A DNA stretch of 64,000 nucleotides from Nitrosomonas communis (GTDB taxonomy: Bacteria > Pseudomonadota > Gammaproteobacteria > Burkholderiales > Nitrosomonadaceae). This document shows positions 26,031-36,141 of the stretch, piece by piece (position 1 is the stretch's first letter; every line of letters begins with the position of its first letter). A model generated the notes under the pieces. That model was given only the letters and a program-made list of their open reading frames with translations, had not been told where the DNA came from and made no database searches. The stretch covers positions 434,001-498,000 of the forward strand of contig NZ_CP011451.1 of assembly GCF_001007935.1 (NCBI RefSeq). The letters run 5' to 3'. A program made the position numbers and the translations under genes.

Positions 26031-26397
26031 ATGGACAGATATTTACGAGTCGACCGGTTTTCCGCTCACCTACGAGGATCAGATCTACTTCAATCTTTGG
26101 GTTGCAGAACAGGTTCATGCACGCGGTATGCTGGTTGGGTTCAAGAATGACATCAACCAGGCCCATGATGAGAAGATTTATAATGCATTTGACTTCGTGT
26201 TGAGCAAACAATGTTTCCAGTACAACGAGTGTGGCTACTTCTCAGACTTTCTGAGACTTAATAAACCTGTTTTTGAGGCAGAATACAAACTTGCATTGAA
26301 AAAATTCCGCCCCCAAGCCAAGAATCTTCGGATCAGCGCCATTAAAAAACGAGCAAGCCTTAATTCTACCCGAGAAGACTGCAGCACGTATTATTAA
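26020..26397 (+). pseudogene. Remnant of a GH114-type (endo-alpha-1,4-polygalactosaminidase-like) protein
   Basis: One frame reads TDIYESTGFPLTYEDQIYF, then VAEQVHARGMLVGFKNDINQ and FDFVLSKQCFQYNECGYF, then NKPVFEAEYKLA. These are hallmark sequences of glycoside hydrolase family 114, including the segment with the acidic catalytic residues. The N-terminal half is missing and a stop lies just upstream at about 26014, so no start codon serves this frame. It is a C-terminal remnant of 120 or so codons. The former protein would have acted on amino-sugar exopolysaccharide. Confidence 0.65.
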
Positions 26398-27414
26398 GAT
26401 GCACTAACACTGTGTAAGTTATACATATCTAACACAAGTAACAGACACAGACTCTGAAGTTCCCCCACAAAAAAGAAAAACGGGGGCATTACCGATTCTT
26501 AGTAAATTTACAAATGAAAAGAATAAACTAAAGTGATCCTTGATAACTTCACACCAGATGACGTATGTACTGGATTAGTGCGTCAGTATCTGTCGAGTCA
26601 GTGCTTGATTTGTGCCCATTCGATGATTTAGTTTTGATTCGGTTGATTGGTACACCTGTGCCGTCCTAGTCCTTCCATACGCTTAGGGAGTGTTATCCCT
26701 CATGAAAACTAGTTAAATAACTTTTCTTTTCTTAATTTATTATGATACTTATCACCTCCAAGCAGCTTTGGCTAGACTATATTCCAGTATGCCAATATCT
26801 TAGATCAGCTTGAAAGCCAAATTAACATATATGGCAGAAAGCATGGATATTAAAGCAAAAACCTGTTCGTCATAAAAAATTTTGCCCGATCAGTCCAATA
26901 GTATGGCAGAAAATTATGCGAATTTATTACTCAATATTCCTGATACTAAATAATTAAAACTGTATGCGTTTGCATTATTGTTCACTTATTTATTAGACCC
27001 TAATATCACTTACAAATAAGGCTGAATTAGTTTGGTCTATTTTAACGGTTTAACTTCAGATATTGATTAGAGAATTGGGTAATAATTAACAAAACTCTTA
27101 TTGGTAAGCGGTAATTTATCTGCCTTTTATGCTTTAAAACTAAAAATATAGAGGGTTACAGCAGAATGAATGATTATGATCAAGGGTTGTTATTTCGTAG
27201 GAATCTATAAGATTCAGGTTACCGAATTATAGGCATTGTATAAAACTAATTTTTATTCAGAACGAATCGCTATTAGCATAATTTTCATTATATCAACAAA
27301 TTAATATGGATTGCTGCTAATACTGCTTTTCAGCACATACTCAATTTATAAATAGCATATTTCTTAGATGAGATTGAAATTTTGTATAAATTTAAATTCA
27401 TGGAATAACACCAT
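26398..27414. other. One-kilobase AT-rich gene-free stretch
   Basis: No convincing frame on either strand. Around 26462-26485 there is a weak ccccc/ggggg hairpin. The right part must hold the promoter of the secreted three-repeat protein, but I could not single it out. Confidence 0.45.
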
Positions 27415-29121
27415 ATGAATATTTCGCAAATTCGCTTCCTGATTACGATCTTGAGTGTAGTTTTCGCCTTATCTGCACAGGCAACCACACTAAAAAATCT
27501 CAAGTCCTTTGATTCTACAAATACCGTCCAGTACTTGCAAAATGACTGGAATCCAGCAGATGGAGATACACATTGGGGAGATATTAAAACTGACAACATG
27601 TCGACCAGTACCGATCCTTATCTTCTGGATTTTTTTGGAGCATATGTTGTTGGGGACTTCTTTGTCGGAAATGATCTCTGGGAAACTGTTTCGATAAAAA
27701 GCCTTGCCGGAGAAGTTGATCTCGATGGAACACAGGAAATCCAGCTTCTTGTTCGTCCACGATATACAACGAGCAAACCCTATGTCAGTATCTTGCTGCG
27801 CTTGATCATGGAGGATGGAAGCATGTGGGACCAGATCAAGGTACTGGCCAACAACATATGGCAAAGGGGAGTATTCCCTGTTAATGAAGACGCTTTCGCC
27901 CGTGTCGAGTGGAGTCCGCAAGGTGTGTTTAATCTTGGCAAGGTGGCCTCATGGGAAGTGATCCTGGTGGATTTACCTCCTAATAATCACCATTCCATTG
28001 ACCTGCGCGCCATGTACATGAAGGGAAACTACGATACTTCTGTAAACAAGAATGTTGCTGAACCGTTCGGGGTGGAGTTCTATAATGGGGATGGGAGTAT
28101 GCTATTTCGGCACGCTGACTGGAACCCGGCTGACGGTGATACCGACTGGTTATATCATGTATGGAAGCAACCGACCTATTATGATCCCTCTGGGTTTATG
28201 AAAGCAGTCTACCGATCAGAAAGCGATCCGTGGGAAACGGTGTCGTTACGCAAAGAGGCACAATCCTTTTTTGATCTGACAACCACTCACCACAGCCAAA
28301 TTGTGGCATTAGTGAGAGCTGATCTGAATCTGGATCCGAATGCACTGATTATGAGCTTGACTATGGAGGATGGCAGTGTCTGGCAGCAAGGGAGACCGCT
28401 TGATATTGTTAGATCGACTTCCTTATACCACTATAGGCACGATGGCAATAATATGTTTCCCTACCGCTTTTCCCTAGATCCCAACGGGAAAGGATGGACG
28501 ATGGCGGCGTGGGGACCGGCTGGTACTTTTGATCTAACCCGGGTCAAAGCGTGGGAATTATTTTTCAATAATCTTGGTCAAGGAGAACATACTGTATTGC
28601 TTGGCAGCATTGATACCATGGATACCATGTTAGGTTCTTTAATCCAGGCAGGCAGCACGTTTGGGGCTACCGGGCAGGCACAATGGCTAGACCACAGCTT
28701 TTCATCTGTTGGAGTAGTTGCAGATATTAGCTCCGGTGGCAACGTTGGGGACAGTTTCTTTATCACTTCGGAATCAATTGGCGCCTTGGGGCTAGGCTTC
28801 AATCTAGAAGTGGCTACCAGTTATGTGAACACCGCTTCGGATGCGGTTGTGTTCAGGCTAACGACGGCGGATGGAAAAATTTGGCAACAGAGCTACCATT
28901 TACCGCAGATTGGGCGATCCATTTTTAGGGTTTATACATCCTGTCCTTCTACATATCCATATATGGCACGCCCTGACCCTGATGATATGCGTTGCAAAAA
29001 TATATTAGCAGGGTTTTACGGGATTAACCCTGCGGACATTATCAAGTGGGAAATCACGCTAAACAGTCCACCCGCCGGGGAACATAAAATTGGGATTAAC
29101 CTTATCACAACAATTCAATAA
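27415..29121 (+). CDS. Secreted protein with three beta-rich internal repeats, unknown function
   Basis: A 568-residue protein with a signal peptide (FLITILSVVFALSAQA). The mature part consists of three repeats of about 175-190 residues. Each repeat has a WNPADGDTxW-like opening (clear in repeats 1 and 2), a middle motif MEDGSMWDQ / MEDGSVWQQ / TADGKIWQQ, and a closing motif SWEVILVDLPPNNHH / AWELFFNNLGQGEH / KWEITLNSPPAGEH. The pattern suggests three beta-sandwich domains of carbohydrate-binding type. I recognise no named family. Upstream is a glycosidase remnant and downstream a cell-wall transpeptidase, so a cell-surface or exopolysaccharide role is plausible but inferred. A start at 27415 lacks a strong ribosome site. 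Confidence 0.75.
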   Translation: MNISQIRFLITILSVVFALSAQATTLKNLKSFDSTNTVQYLQNDWNPADGDTHWGDIKTDNMSTSTDPYLLDFFGAYVVGDFFVGNDLWETVSIKSLAGEVDLDGTQEIQLLVRPRYTTSKPYVSILLRLIMEDGSMWDQIKVLANNIWQRGVFPVNEDAFARVEWSPQGVFNLGKVASWEVILVDLPPNNHHSIDLRAMYMKGNYDTSVNKNVAEPFGVEFYNGDGSMLFRHADWNPADGDTDWLYHVWKQPTYYDPSGFMKAVYRSESDPWETVSLRKEAQSFFDLTTTHHSQIVALVRADLNLDPNALIMSLTMEDGSVWQQGRPLDIVRSTSLYHYRHDGNNMFPYRFSLDPNGKGWTMAAWGPAGTFDLTRVKAWELFFNNLGQGEHTVLLGSIDTMDTMLGSLIQAGSTFGATGQAQWLDHSFSSVGVVADISSGGNVGDSFFITSESIGALGLGFNLEVATSYVNTASDAVVFRLTTADGKIWQQSYHLPQIGRSIFRVYTSCPSTYPYMARPDPDDMRCKNILAGFYGINPADIIKWEITLNSPPAGEHKIGINLITTIQ

Positions 29122-29138
29122 TTGATTTGGTCAAGATA

Positions 29139-30308
29139 CTAAGGTTCTTTTTCTGCCATCTCGAGTATTTCTGCTGCCGTCAACTGCCTGCTCATGTCGC
29201 CGTTCCAGGTGGCATTGAGCGGTAGTGTGTTTCGCACATGGGTAGTGCGGGCGAGATAGGTGCTTAGAGTTATATTCGGCTGTGTAATCGGTGTGGCTAG
29301 GGCGCGCGGCTTACGGATCACTTCATTAAGTAAGGCCTGGTTGATCTTAGCTTTAGGTCGTGCATCGAGTTTTGCTTTAGGAGTTGAGCGCATCTCGCTC
29401 AACAATTTTTTAATTGATTGATCGTGATTGCGTTTGTCGTCTTCCAGGATAGGATAGGCTTGCATATATAGCTCACGGCCACGCCAGCCAAACAGACGCG
29501 GCTGATTCACCACACGCACCGGTGTACCAACTGGTACGTTCTTATAAATACGCATAATGTCTTCGGGATACATGCGCAAACAGCCGTGGCTGCCGCGCAG
29601 ACCAACGCTCGGTGGCTTGTCAGTCCCATGGATGGCAAATTTCGGCCACGCCAGCCTCAGCACATGGGTGCCCATCGGGTTATCGGGCCCTGGCGGCACA
29701 ACGGCGGGTAACAGATCACCTTTTTCCGCATGTTCTTTGCGAATGGAAGGTGTCGGTACCCAGCTAGGGTTTTCTACTTTGGAGGTGATTTTAGTCAAAC
29801 CTTCCGGTGTTTTCCATTCCACTCGCCCGATGCCAAGCGGATGAGTAATAACTTTCTGCAGTTTTCCAGCCTTGGTTTTTGGAAAATAAAACAGCCGCAT
29901 GGCTGCGAGATTCACCACGATGCCATTGCGCGGAGCGTCCGGCAGTATGAACAGAGTAGGAATCACAATTTTGGTGCCCTCTCTCGGTAGCCACGGATCG
30001 ATCCCTGGATTGGCGCTCACGATCTCTTCATAGCCCAGGTTAAATCGCCGGGCAATATCGGAAAGCGTATCACCTTTGTTGGCGGTTACGACTCGTAGTG
30101 TGCCGACTACATCCTCTCGTTCTGGATCGAAGCTGAATTCATGACTAGCGGTTGGAACTGGCAATGGTTTGGCTGCAGGAACGGGCAATGCCGTTGGTCC
30201 AGTTAAAATTGACTGACAGCCACCTAAAAGGAGAATAACACCGAGCAAACATACTATTCCATAACACCGCGACACTAAAAGCGTGCAATCCAAGGCGACA
30301 AGATCCAT
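29139..30308 (-). CDS. L,D-transpeptidase lipoprotein (LysM-YkuD)
   Basis: The protein cross-links or anchors to peptidoglycan. I choose the ATG at 30306-30308, preceded by aaggtga. It puts the lipobox LLGGC at residues 27-31, as expected for a lipoprotein; the frame is open to 30413. A LysM domain (VTANKGDTLSDIARRFNL) follows, then the YkuD catalytic domain, with the catalytic signature HGTDKPPSVGLRGSHGCLRM. The C-terminal extension of about 110 residues is basic and low in recognisable motifs. It matches the ErfK/YbiS/YcfS family in length and order. It converges with the secreted three-repeat gene, with 17 bases between stops. Confidence 0.9.
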   Translation of the reverse strand: MDLVALDCTLLVSRCYGIVCLLGVILLLGGCQSILTGPTALPVPAAKPLPVPTASHEFSFDPEREDVVGTLRVVTANKGDTLSDIARRFNLGYEEIVSANPGIDPWLPREGTKIVIPTLFILPDAPRNGIVVNLAAMRLFYFPKTKAGKLQKVITHPLGIGRVEWKTPEGLTKITSKVENPSWVPTPSIRKEHAEKGDLLPAVVPPGPDNPMGTHVLRLAWPKFAIHGTDKPPSVGLRGSHGCLRMYPEDIMRIYKNVPVGTPVRVVNQPRLFGWRGRELYMQAYPILEDDKRNHDQSIKKLLSEMRSTPKAKLDARPKAKINQALLNEVIRKPRALATPITQPNITLSTYLARTTHVRNTLPLNATWNGDMSRQLTAAEILEMAEKEP

Positions 30309-30413
30309 TGGTCTGTTCACCTTTGATTTTTTCACACTACCTACTACCGCCATATGGCTTTGGTTTAGCCAGTTTTTGTAATTAATCCTTAATCTGTTGC
30401 TGGAAATTTTCAT

Positions 30414-30891
30414 TACTTAACATCCATGCTTTATTGATTGCAAGCCTGATCTATTCCATAGTCCTATCAGGTGCGTGATATTCAAGCAAATCTCTATAAA
30501 CCGGTTGGCATTTAGCTGCGTTTTGGCCGAAAAAACATCCTAAGACAGCAGAATACTGTAACTTTTTATCAGATAAATTCTGAAATCCTAAAGCATTGCG
30601 ATTATAACTTGATCAAGATATTTCGTCGGATAAAAATCCTTGCCACTGTGATATAAAGTAATCCTTATTGTTTAATCAATAGGTTAAACAGAAAATGACC
30701 TACTTAGCATCATCAATACACACTACACTACTGTTAAAACAATCCTTCTTCGCCTAAATGAGTACTTAAAAACCAGTAAGCCGTCAGATAAGATCTCATT
30801 ACGATCGCTATGATAAGCCGTCAATAACACCAGAAGTCAATATAGTGGCCATCGGAAACAGGCTCCTCTGGCTCCTCTACTGAGGAAACTT
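30414..30891. other. Gene-free stretch before RND remnants
   Basis: AT-rich sequence without recognisable coding content. The 5' part of the decayed adaptor gene that follows may once have extended into it. Confidence 0.4.
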
Positions 30892-31500
30892 TTGTTGATA
30901 ATCGCTTTGGGCTACGCGCCCCTCCCACGGGGGACCATCACTGAATGCAATATCAATCCAGGCATGGAAGTCAAACCCGATCTCACCGCATCCTTGTTTG
31001 TGGCTTCCGATTTAATCCACTTACGGGTAAATATTGATATCTTCGAAAAAGATATTGACCTGATTCATACGGGAGCGAATATCATCTTGGACGCTCCTGC
31101 TTATCCCAACGAAGATTTTGTGGCTACCATCAGTTATATCAGTCGGGTAGTGGATGAAACGACACGCACGGTAAAGGTGAGTTGTATGCTACCTAACTTG
31201 AATAGTCGTCTGCTACCTGCCATGTTTACGAGTGTCAGAGTACTGAGTGATCCAGATGATTGGCCATTGTGATTCTATTAACTGTCATGTTTACTGAAGA
31301 TGAATCTGACTGGATATATGTGAATCCCGGCAATTATCACACCATAGACGCGCTGTTAAAACTGGCCTACGTCTCAAAAACGAGGCGATTATTGAAGAAG
31401 GCTTGGAAACTGGTGAGCGCTTCGTAGTTGATGGCGCACTCTTGCCACGTTCCGAAAAAGATAACTATCACATCGGCCAACCAGACGAAAAAAAATCATG
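30892..31500 (+). pseudogene. Remnant of a heavy-metal RND efflux adaptor (CzcB/CusB type)
   Basis: The frame 30892-31272 holds a C-terminal half of an efflux adaptor (TASLFVASDLIHLRVNIDIF, then SYISRVVDETTRTVKVSCM and LLPAMFTSVRV). After a frame break, the last part reads as EEGLETGERFVVDGA-like sequence up to the ATG of the permease at 31499. The N-terminus and its signal region are missing. This gene is dead. Confidence 0.7.
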
Positions 31501-32809
31501 ATTACTAAAATTATTGCATTCTGCCTGCAGCAACGGTTAGCGGTTATCGGTGCTTTTATATTATTGGTTGCACTGGGTTATCCAGTCATTTGAATGCTTG
31601 CCGGTTCAGGCTTTTCCTGACGTTCAGAATATTTTTGTACAAGTCGTTACCTAGTATCCCGGTCAGGCGTCAGAAGAAGTAGAGAAACTGATTAGCTTGC
31701 CAATCGAAAGAGTGATGAGTGGCCCTGCCCCATCTTATCAATATGCGCTCAGTCTCCATTTTTGGCTTATCCGTTGTTACCCTGACTTCCGACGATAATG
31801 CAGAAGATTACTTTTCCCGGCAGCAGGTACTGGAGCGATTACATGGTGTTAACCTTCCGAACAGTGTCACCTCCGTGCCAGGCCCTTTGACGACTGGTAT
31901 AAGTGAAATTTATCGCTACCTCATCGAAGCGCCAGATGGTCATTGGTAGAACAACGGGCGCTGCAAGATTGGACGATTGAACCTATGCTGCGTAGTGTCC
32001 CTGGTGTTGCTGATGTAGTCGGTTTTGGTGGCGGCATTAAACAATATCAGATCCAGATTGATTCTCTCAAGCTGAGAAATTATAAGCTCACGCTCACCGA
32101 AGTATATCGAGCTGTTGCGGACAACAATGCCAATATCGGCGGAAACTTCATTGAATATGATGATGAGGCGCTGGTTGTTCGTGGTATCGGCTTACTGCGG
32201 TCCCTGGATGAAAATCAAGGAAATCGTGCTCACCAACCGGAATGGCACGTCTGTTTTCGTCAAAAATATCGCCGAGGTGGTTATTGGCCCGCAAATGATC
32301 AATGGTATGGTTAATCATAATAAGCAAGATGATGTGGTCCAGGGCATTGTCCTGCTTATCAAGGATAAAAATATTACCGAAGTTATTCTGGTGCAAAAAA
32401 CCATTCATACAGTTGAGCATAACATGTTGGAAGGTATTTCACTGATCCTGGTGATTTTGTTTATTTTCCTCCGCCGAATAGTGGCTTCACTGGTAATTAT
32501 CATTGTCATGCCGTTATCCTTGCTTTTTGCTTTTATTCTCGTTGATATCGCTAATGTCTCTGCCAATTTGATTTCCCTTGGCGCAATTGACTTTGGCATT
32601 ATCGTGGACAGTGCAGTTGTGCTGGTAGAAGCGCTCATGGTCAAAATGATCATAGAGATGCCGCAAGAGACCAGTCTGATGCATATGAGGCAGTCTATGC
32701 TGATGACAGCAGGTGAAATGGCAAGACCTATCCTGTTTTCAAAAGTTTTCATCATTCTCGCAATGATTCCTATCTTTACCTTTGAGCGGGACTTGATTGA
32801 ATCACACTA
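31499..32809 (+). pseudogene. Remnant of a CzcA/CusA-type RND metal efflux permease
   Basis: The start MITKIIAFCLQQRLAVIG is recognisable at 31499. It stops at a TGA, and the homology then moves through several frames: NMRSVSIFGLSVVTLTSDD (31719-31949), VEQRALQDWTIEPMLRSVPG (31943-32314) and NGTSVFVKNIAEVVIGPQ to the membrane region GISLILVILFIFL (32115-32810). Homology ends abruptly after IFTFER, about 430 residues into a family of about 1030. At least three frameshifts and a 3' deletion make it non-functional. Together with the preceding adaptor remnant it shows a lost divalent-metal (Co/Zn/Cd or Cu/Ag) efflux operon. Confidence 0.8.
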
Positions 32810-33165
32810 ATCGTCCCTCGGTTCTCGTCTCGCTAATCAAAATTTCGCTATAAGATGTGCAGAGGAATGTCAGGTCAATAAATAAGGAAACTTCAAATGT
32901 CAACAGAACCTAGTAACTTGATTAAACCTTGGGTAAATTGAAGCGGAGTTGTTCTCCTTGCGGGTCTTCTATTCATCGCATACTCGACTATAGGAAATTT
33001 AGGGACGTAAAAAAGCCGTTCGTCTATCCAGCTCGATACTCTCTTTGGTTCAAGTCTTTAGCTCAAGTGAAGGTGTTACTAACACCCGGCCAAGAAGATA
33101 AGTGTGGGCAAATTGAGTATCAATATCATTATCAGATAGTTTTCTGCGAAATACCTTGAACCGAG
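32810..33165. other. Decayed stretch after the RND remnant
   Basis: A 14-codon start (MSTEPSNLIKPWVN) at 32896, followed after one stop by a hydrophobic run (GVVLLAGLLFIAYSTIGNLG), suggests the broken start of a small membrane protein. I cannot name it. Confidence 0.35.
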
Positions 33166-33385
33166 GAAATAAAATGGATTACTACACAAATATTTGATGA
33201 ATGCTTTGATAAACTGGATTGGGCTATTTGCAATCAATTGTTGTCTTGCCTCAATCGGGAAGTTGAAAATGGCAATTTCAGTGATTACAGAATTATCGAA
33301 AACCGAACTGTTCAAGCTGTGTTGCTTCTTCGGCAGCGACATTTGTATGCATTATTACACGATCCATCAGCAGCATATTGTTTAG
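33166..33385 (+). repeat. Dispersed repeat C, copy 1 (old gene fragment)
   Basis: About 200 bases are related to 44600-44775. One frame is open here for 70 codons without a start (QIFDECFDKLDWAICNQLL, then RTVQAVLLLRQRHLYALLHD), while the second copy has in-frame stops. This looks like a duplicated, decayed coding fragment of unknown identity that landed in front of a toxin tail. Confidence 0.45.
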
Positions 33386-33387
33386 CT

Positions 33388-33466
33388 GTTGACGTGCGGT
33401 AACAAATCCGGCCAGGAGCGAGACATTGAGAAAACAAAAAATATTCTTAAACTTCTCGGAGATTAG
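33388..33466 (+). pseudogene. C-terminal remnant of a RelE/HigB-like toxin
   Basis: The frame LLTCGNKSGQERDIEKTKNIL ends at a TAG four bases before the antitoxin ATG. The pattern (hydrophobic strand, CGxKxxQxRDIxKAxxI) is that of the C-terminus of type II addiction-module killer proteins. The N-terminal two thirds are missing and replaced by repeat C, so no active toxin can be made here. Confidence 0.6.
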
Positions 33467-33469
33467 AAA

Positions 33470-33745
33470 ATGACTAAAACCAGACAATTCGACATTGCCG
33501 CGCATTTTGAAACAGATGAAGACATTCGCGAATTTTTGCGATTAACTGCTAATTCCGGCGTTACATCCGATTTTATTTATGCACTGAACACTGCTGTTCG
33601 CGCCAAGGGTATGACCGAAATTGCAGCACGCGCTGGAGTATCGCGAGCGAGTTTGTATAAATCGCTGGGGGATGACGGCAATCCACGATTTGACACTATC
33701 GCCAAGATTGTCGAAGCGTTAGGGTGCAAAATCATAATATCTTGA
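33470..33745 (+). CDS. HTH antitoxin of an addiction module (HigA-like), now without its toxin
   Basis: A 91-residue protein of the addiction-module antidote type, with a helix-turn-helix in the second half (MTEIAARAGVSRASLYKSL) and the typical ending FDTIAKIVEALGCKI. It would normally neutralise the toxin encoded immediately upstream and repress the shared promoter. The toxin is reduced to its last 25 codons, so the antitoxin is an orphan. It could still counter related toxins elsewhere or persist by chance. The ribosome site ggagat lies eight bases before the ATG. Confidence 0.8.
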   Translation: MTKTRQFDIAAHFETDEDIREFLRLTANSGVTSDFIYALNTAVRAKGMTEIAARAGVSRASLYKSLGDDGNPRFDTIAKIVEALGCKIIIS

Positions 33746-33942
33746 GCTGCTATGACTATCCGCACAGACAGATACTATTAAAAAACCTTCATAACACCAC
33801 TCCTTTGCTGTTGATTATCCCTTAGCATGGTGTTATGAGGGTGCAGCATGGTAAATCACAAGCTATTTAACATTGGCTTTATCCTACATCGGGTTTTTGA
33901 GCAGTATCAGTTTCAGAAGACATGTATGAAAATGCTCTTCTA

Positions 33943-34045
33943 ATTCTATTTCTAAATCAAAAACGACGTGAAGGCGAGCCACAGACAATATAAACAATAC
34001 AGCAAGTCGAAGCCGACAACGACGGTTTTGATTTAGAAATGGAAT
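33943..34045. repeat. MITE-B copy 3
   Basis: A 103-bp element with near-perfect inverted ends (attctatttctaaatcaaaa and ttttgatttagaaatggaat) and the internal block gaaggcgagccacagacaat. It is one of the best-preserved copies in the window. Confidence 0.8.
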
Positions 34046-34690
34046 AATTAAGCCTGCCCGCACGAGAAGGTCACCATCGTCAAGCATACTACGCAACCCA
34101 TCAGCCAGCATATTATCAATAGCGATAATCCCCAGACCTGATTGAATAACTGATCATCGCTAGACGACTGATCGGCCTCATTACTACCACCTTTCATGTA
34201 GCTAGTAAAATGCGTTGATCGCCATTTCTATTAAATCTTACTTGCCAACCTCAGCAAGATTAATCGAGGATGATCGATACCTCTTCAAAATTAACGTGGT
34301 AGCTGTACGCCCTAAGGAAAGTTTATGATACAACAAGTGGATGATATATCCATGTGCGTGCCAGCGCCTCAATATCACTCAGGATACTGACGTGCAGCAA
34401 TACAGAGCCCATCCTACGGCTTCATCTGATTTCATCTACGTAGATCCTGCAAAATTGCCGCGAATGAATCATTTGTTGTAGCTAGACTTAAAGATATTAA
34501 AGAAGCCACGTTCAAACAATAAATCATCGAAGGTAAGCATAAATACCTACAAGCACTTAACCCAGATTGGCTCAAGAAAATAATCGCAATAAATATTAAC
34601 CTGAAATACCCATTACTTGTTTGTAACAAATTGACGACAAAAGGATATAAAGAGAAAATCTTATCTGATGCATTAGGTCGAGATATTATT
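34046..34690. other. Gene-free stretch
   Basis: Several short broken frames, no recognisable gene and no clear RNA structure. Probably decayed accessory DNA. Confidence 0.4.
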
Positions 34691-35110
34691 TCATTTCAAT
34701 GGTCTCTTTGGTATCGGCATCCAGTGAGTGATATCTCCAATTACTTGCTTGTACTCTGCATATCGGTAGTCCCAATATACAAAATAAGATTTTTCTTTAT
34801 CATACTTGACATTCGTTACTCTCATGGCTTCAGGAGGAAGATTTGTAACCCATACATCAATCTCAGTACCATCCATTGGAGCCGTTTCTATCGGTTGCCA
34901 GCTCGTCACTTGTTCGCTCTCATATTCAACTATCCTCACTCTATCCAGACTTAAATTAAAAATTTTTCCAGCTTTATTATGTATTATGGCTCGTATATCT
35001 TGATTAACCACACAGAAGGCTAATAGGGTTCCATCCTCCTCTTTTCTATGAATATTTTCTGCAGACATTATGTCTACTTTTTTGTTGATTGCTGAGTTTT
35101 GCTGATTCAT
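34691..35110 (-). CDS. DUF551-domain protein, phage type
   Basis: A 139-residue protein whose C-terminal half carries the DUF551 signature (SWQPIETAPMDGTEIDVWV, and the ending ITHWMPIPKRP). DUF551 proteins are common in phages and integrated elements; their function is unknown. The N-terminal 60 residues are not part of the domain. The start at 35110 follows a purine-rich aggtaaggg. It lies near other phage-type small genes (36142, 44295, 44803), consistent with a decayed integrated element. Confidence 0.7.
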   Translation of the reverse strand: MNQQNSAINKKVDIMSAENIHRKEEDGTLLAFCVVNQDIRAIIHNKAGKIFNLSLDRVRIVEYESEQVTSWQPIETAPMDGTEIDVWVTNLPPEAMRVTNVKYDKEKSYFVYWDYRYAEYKQVIGDITHWMPIPKRPLK

Positions 35111-35418
35111 TCTGCCCTTACCTCTATATTTTTATTTTTCATATCGAAAGTGTGATAGCCAGTGACGTTGTCGCATCCTCTCAGTGTTAAAGCTGGCTGT
35201 ATATCAACTTGCCTTCATGGATTACTACCCGCCTTTCTCCTTCTGCACCTCTGGCGGAGTGACGCATTCATGCTTGCGCATATCCGGGCCTGGTCGGGAA
35301 TAAAGCAAAAATAAATGCGAAAACTAAAGTATAAATTCTTTATTCTAGAACTGTACCTTAAGTACCCCTATTTCGGTTATTCTTGTCGTCCTTTAACAAC
35401 AGAGAGAGGAAGTAACAG
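35111..35418. other. Divergent promoter region
   Basis: This 308-base gap lies between the minus-strand DUF551 gene and the plus-strand lipoprotein gene. No specific operator was identified. Confidence 0.4.
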
Positions 35419-35799
35419 ATGAAGCAGGGAGTAAGAAAAATAATAACAGCAGCCATCATGTCGTCAGTTATGCTTTCAGGATGTGCCACTATGATAAGAG
35501 GAACTGAGCAGCAAGTATCCGTCAACACGAACCCTACAGGGGCGGATGTTCAATTTAGTAACGGGCAGAGTTGCGTATCTCCTTGCATGATCAAAACCAA
35601 GCGCGATCAGTCGCTGCAAATCACCATCAGCAAGGAAGGCTGCCACCAGCAGACCGCAACCATGATGCCTACCTTGGCTGGTGCAGGGGTCATGCTAGGC
35701 GGATTAATTGATTATGGCACCGGCGCAGTCTATGATTTACAACCTAATCCGCTGACAGTCAGCTTGGTATGTGAGAAAAAAATCACTGCACAGGAATAG
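35419..35799 (+). CDS. Small lipoprotein with PEGA-like domain
   Basis: A 126-residue lipoprotein: signal peptide with lipobox LSGC (Cys22) followed by a PEGA-like beta domain (VNTNPTGADVQFSNGQSC, then SPCMIKTKRDQSLQITISKEG). It ends with a hydrophobic segment (LAGAGVMLGGLIDYGTGAVYDL). Relatives are often annotated as hypothetical lipoproteins in gamma- and betaproteobacteria and in some phages. It sits at the outer or inner membrane facing the periplasm. The ribosome site is agagagagga, about ten bases before the ATG. Confidence 0.8.
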   Translation: MKQGVRKIITAAIMSSVMLSGCATMIRGTEQQVSVNTNPTGADVQFSNGQSCVSPCMIKTKRDQSLQITISKEGCHQQTATMMPTLAGAGVMLGGLIDYGTGAVYDLQPNPLTVSLVCEKKITAQE

Positions 35800-35802
35800 C
35801 CA

Positions 35803-35856
35803 TGTAGAGGCAATCCTTGTGATTGTCCTAGGGGCGTATACAAGATACGCCTCTAC
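35803..35856 (+). terminator. Hairpin after the PEGA-like lipoprotein gene
   Basis: Outer arms tgtagaggc and gcctctaca are perfect complements, and an inner near-perfect stem is formed by ggggcgtat and atacgcctc. There is no T-run, so it may be a Rho-independent terminator of weak type or a REP-like palindrome. Confidence 0.45.
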
Positions 35857-36141
35857 AGTGGCGATATGTCAGGGAAATAGGTTTCCCTGGACATAGGATC
35901 ATCGAAAAGGAGACAATATAAATTATTAAGCAATCAGAGACCACTACCACATATTCAAAACACAAGCACAAGATGCTGCCAAGAAACGTTTTTTGCTGCT
36001 GCACCATCTATCTACCCAGGCACATCAACTTACAGAGAACCAGCAAACCCATGAATGAAGACAAAAGCACGCGACGATAGCAATTAGGGTGGAATAAGCA
36101 TAGCGCATTGCACCGCATAGCTAGAAATGTTTAGTAATTTT

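Noticed and set aside
32115..32810. 231-codon frame taken as a separate membrane protein
   Set aside because: It is one segment of a frameshifted CzcA/CusA-type pump; it has no start of its own.
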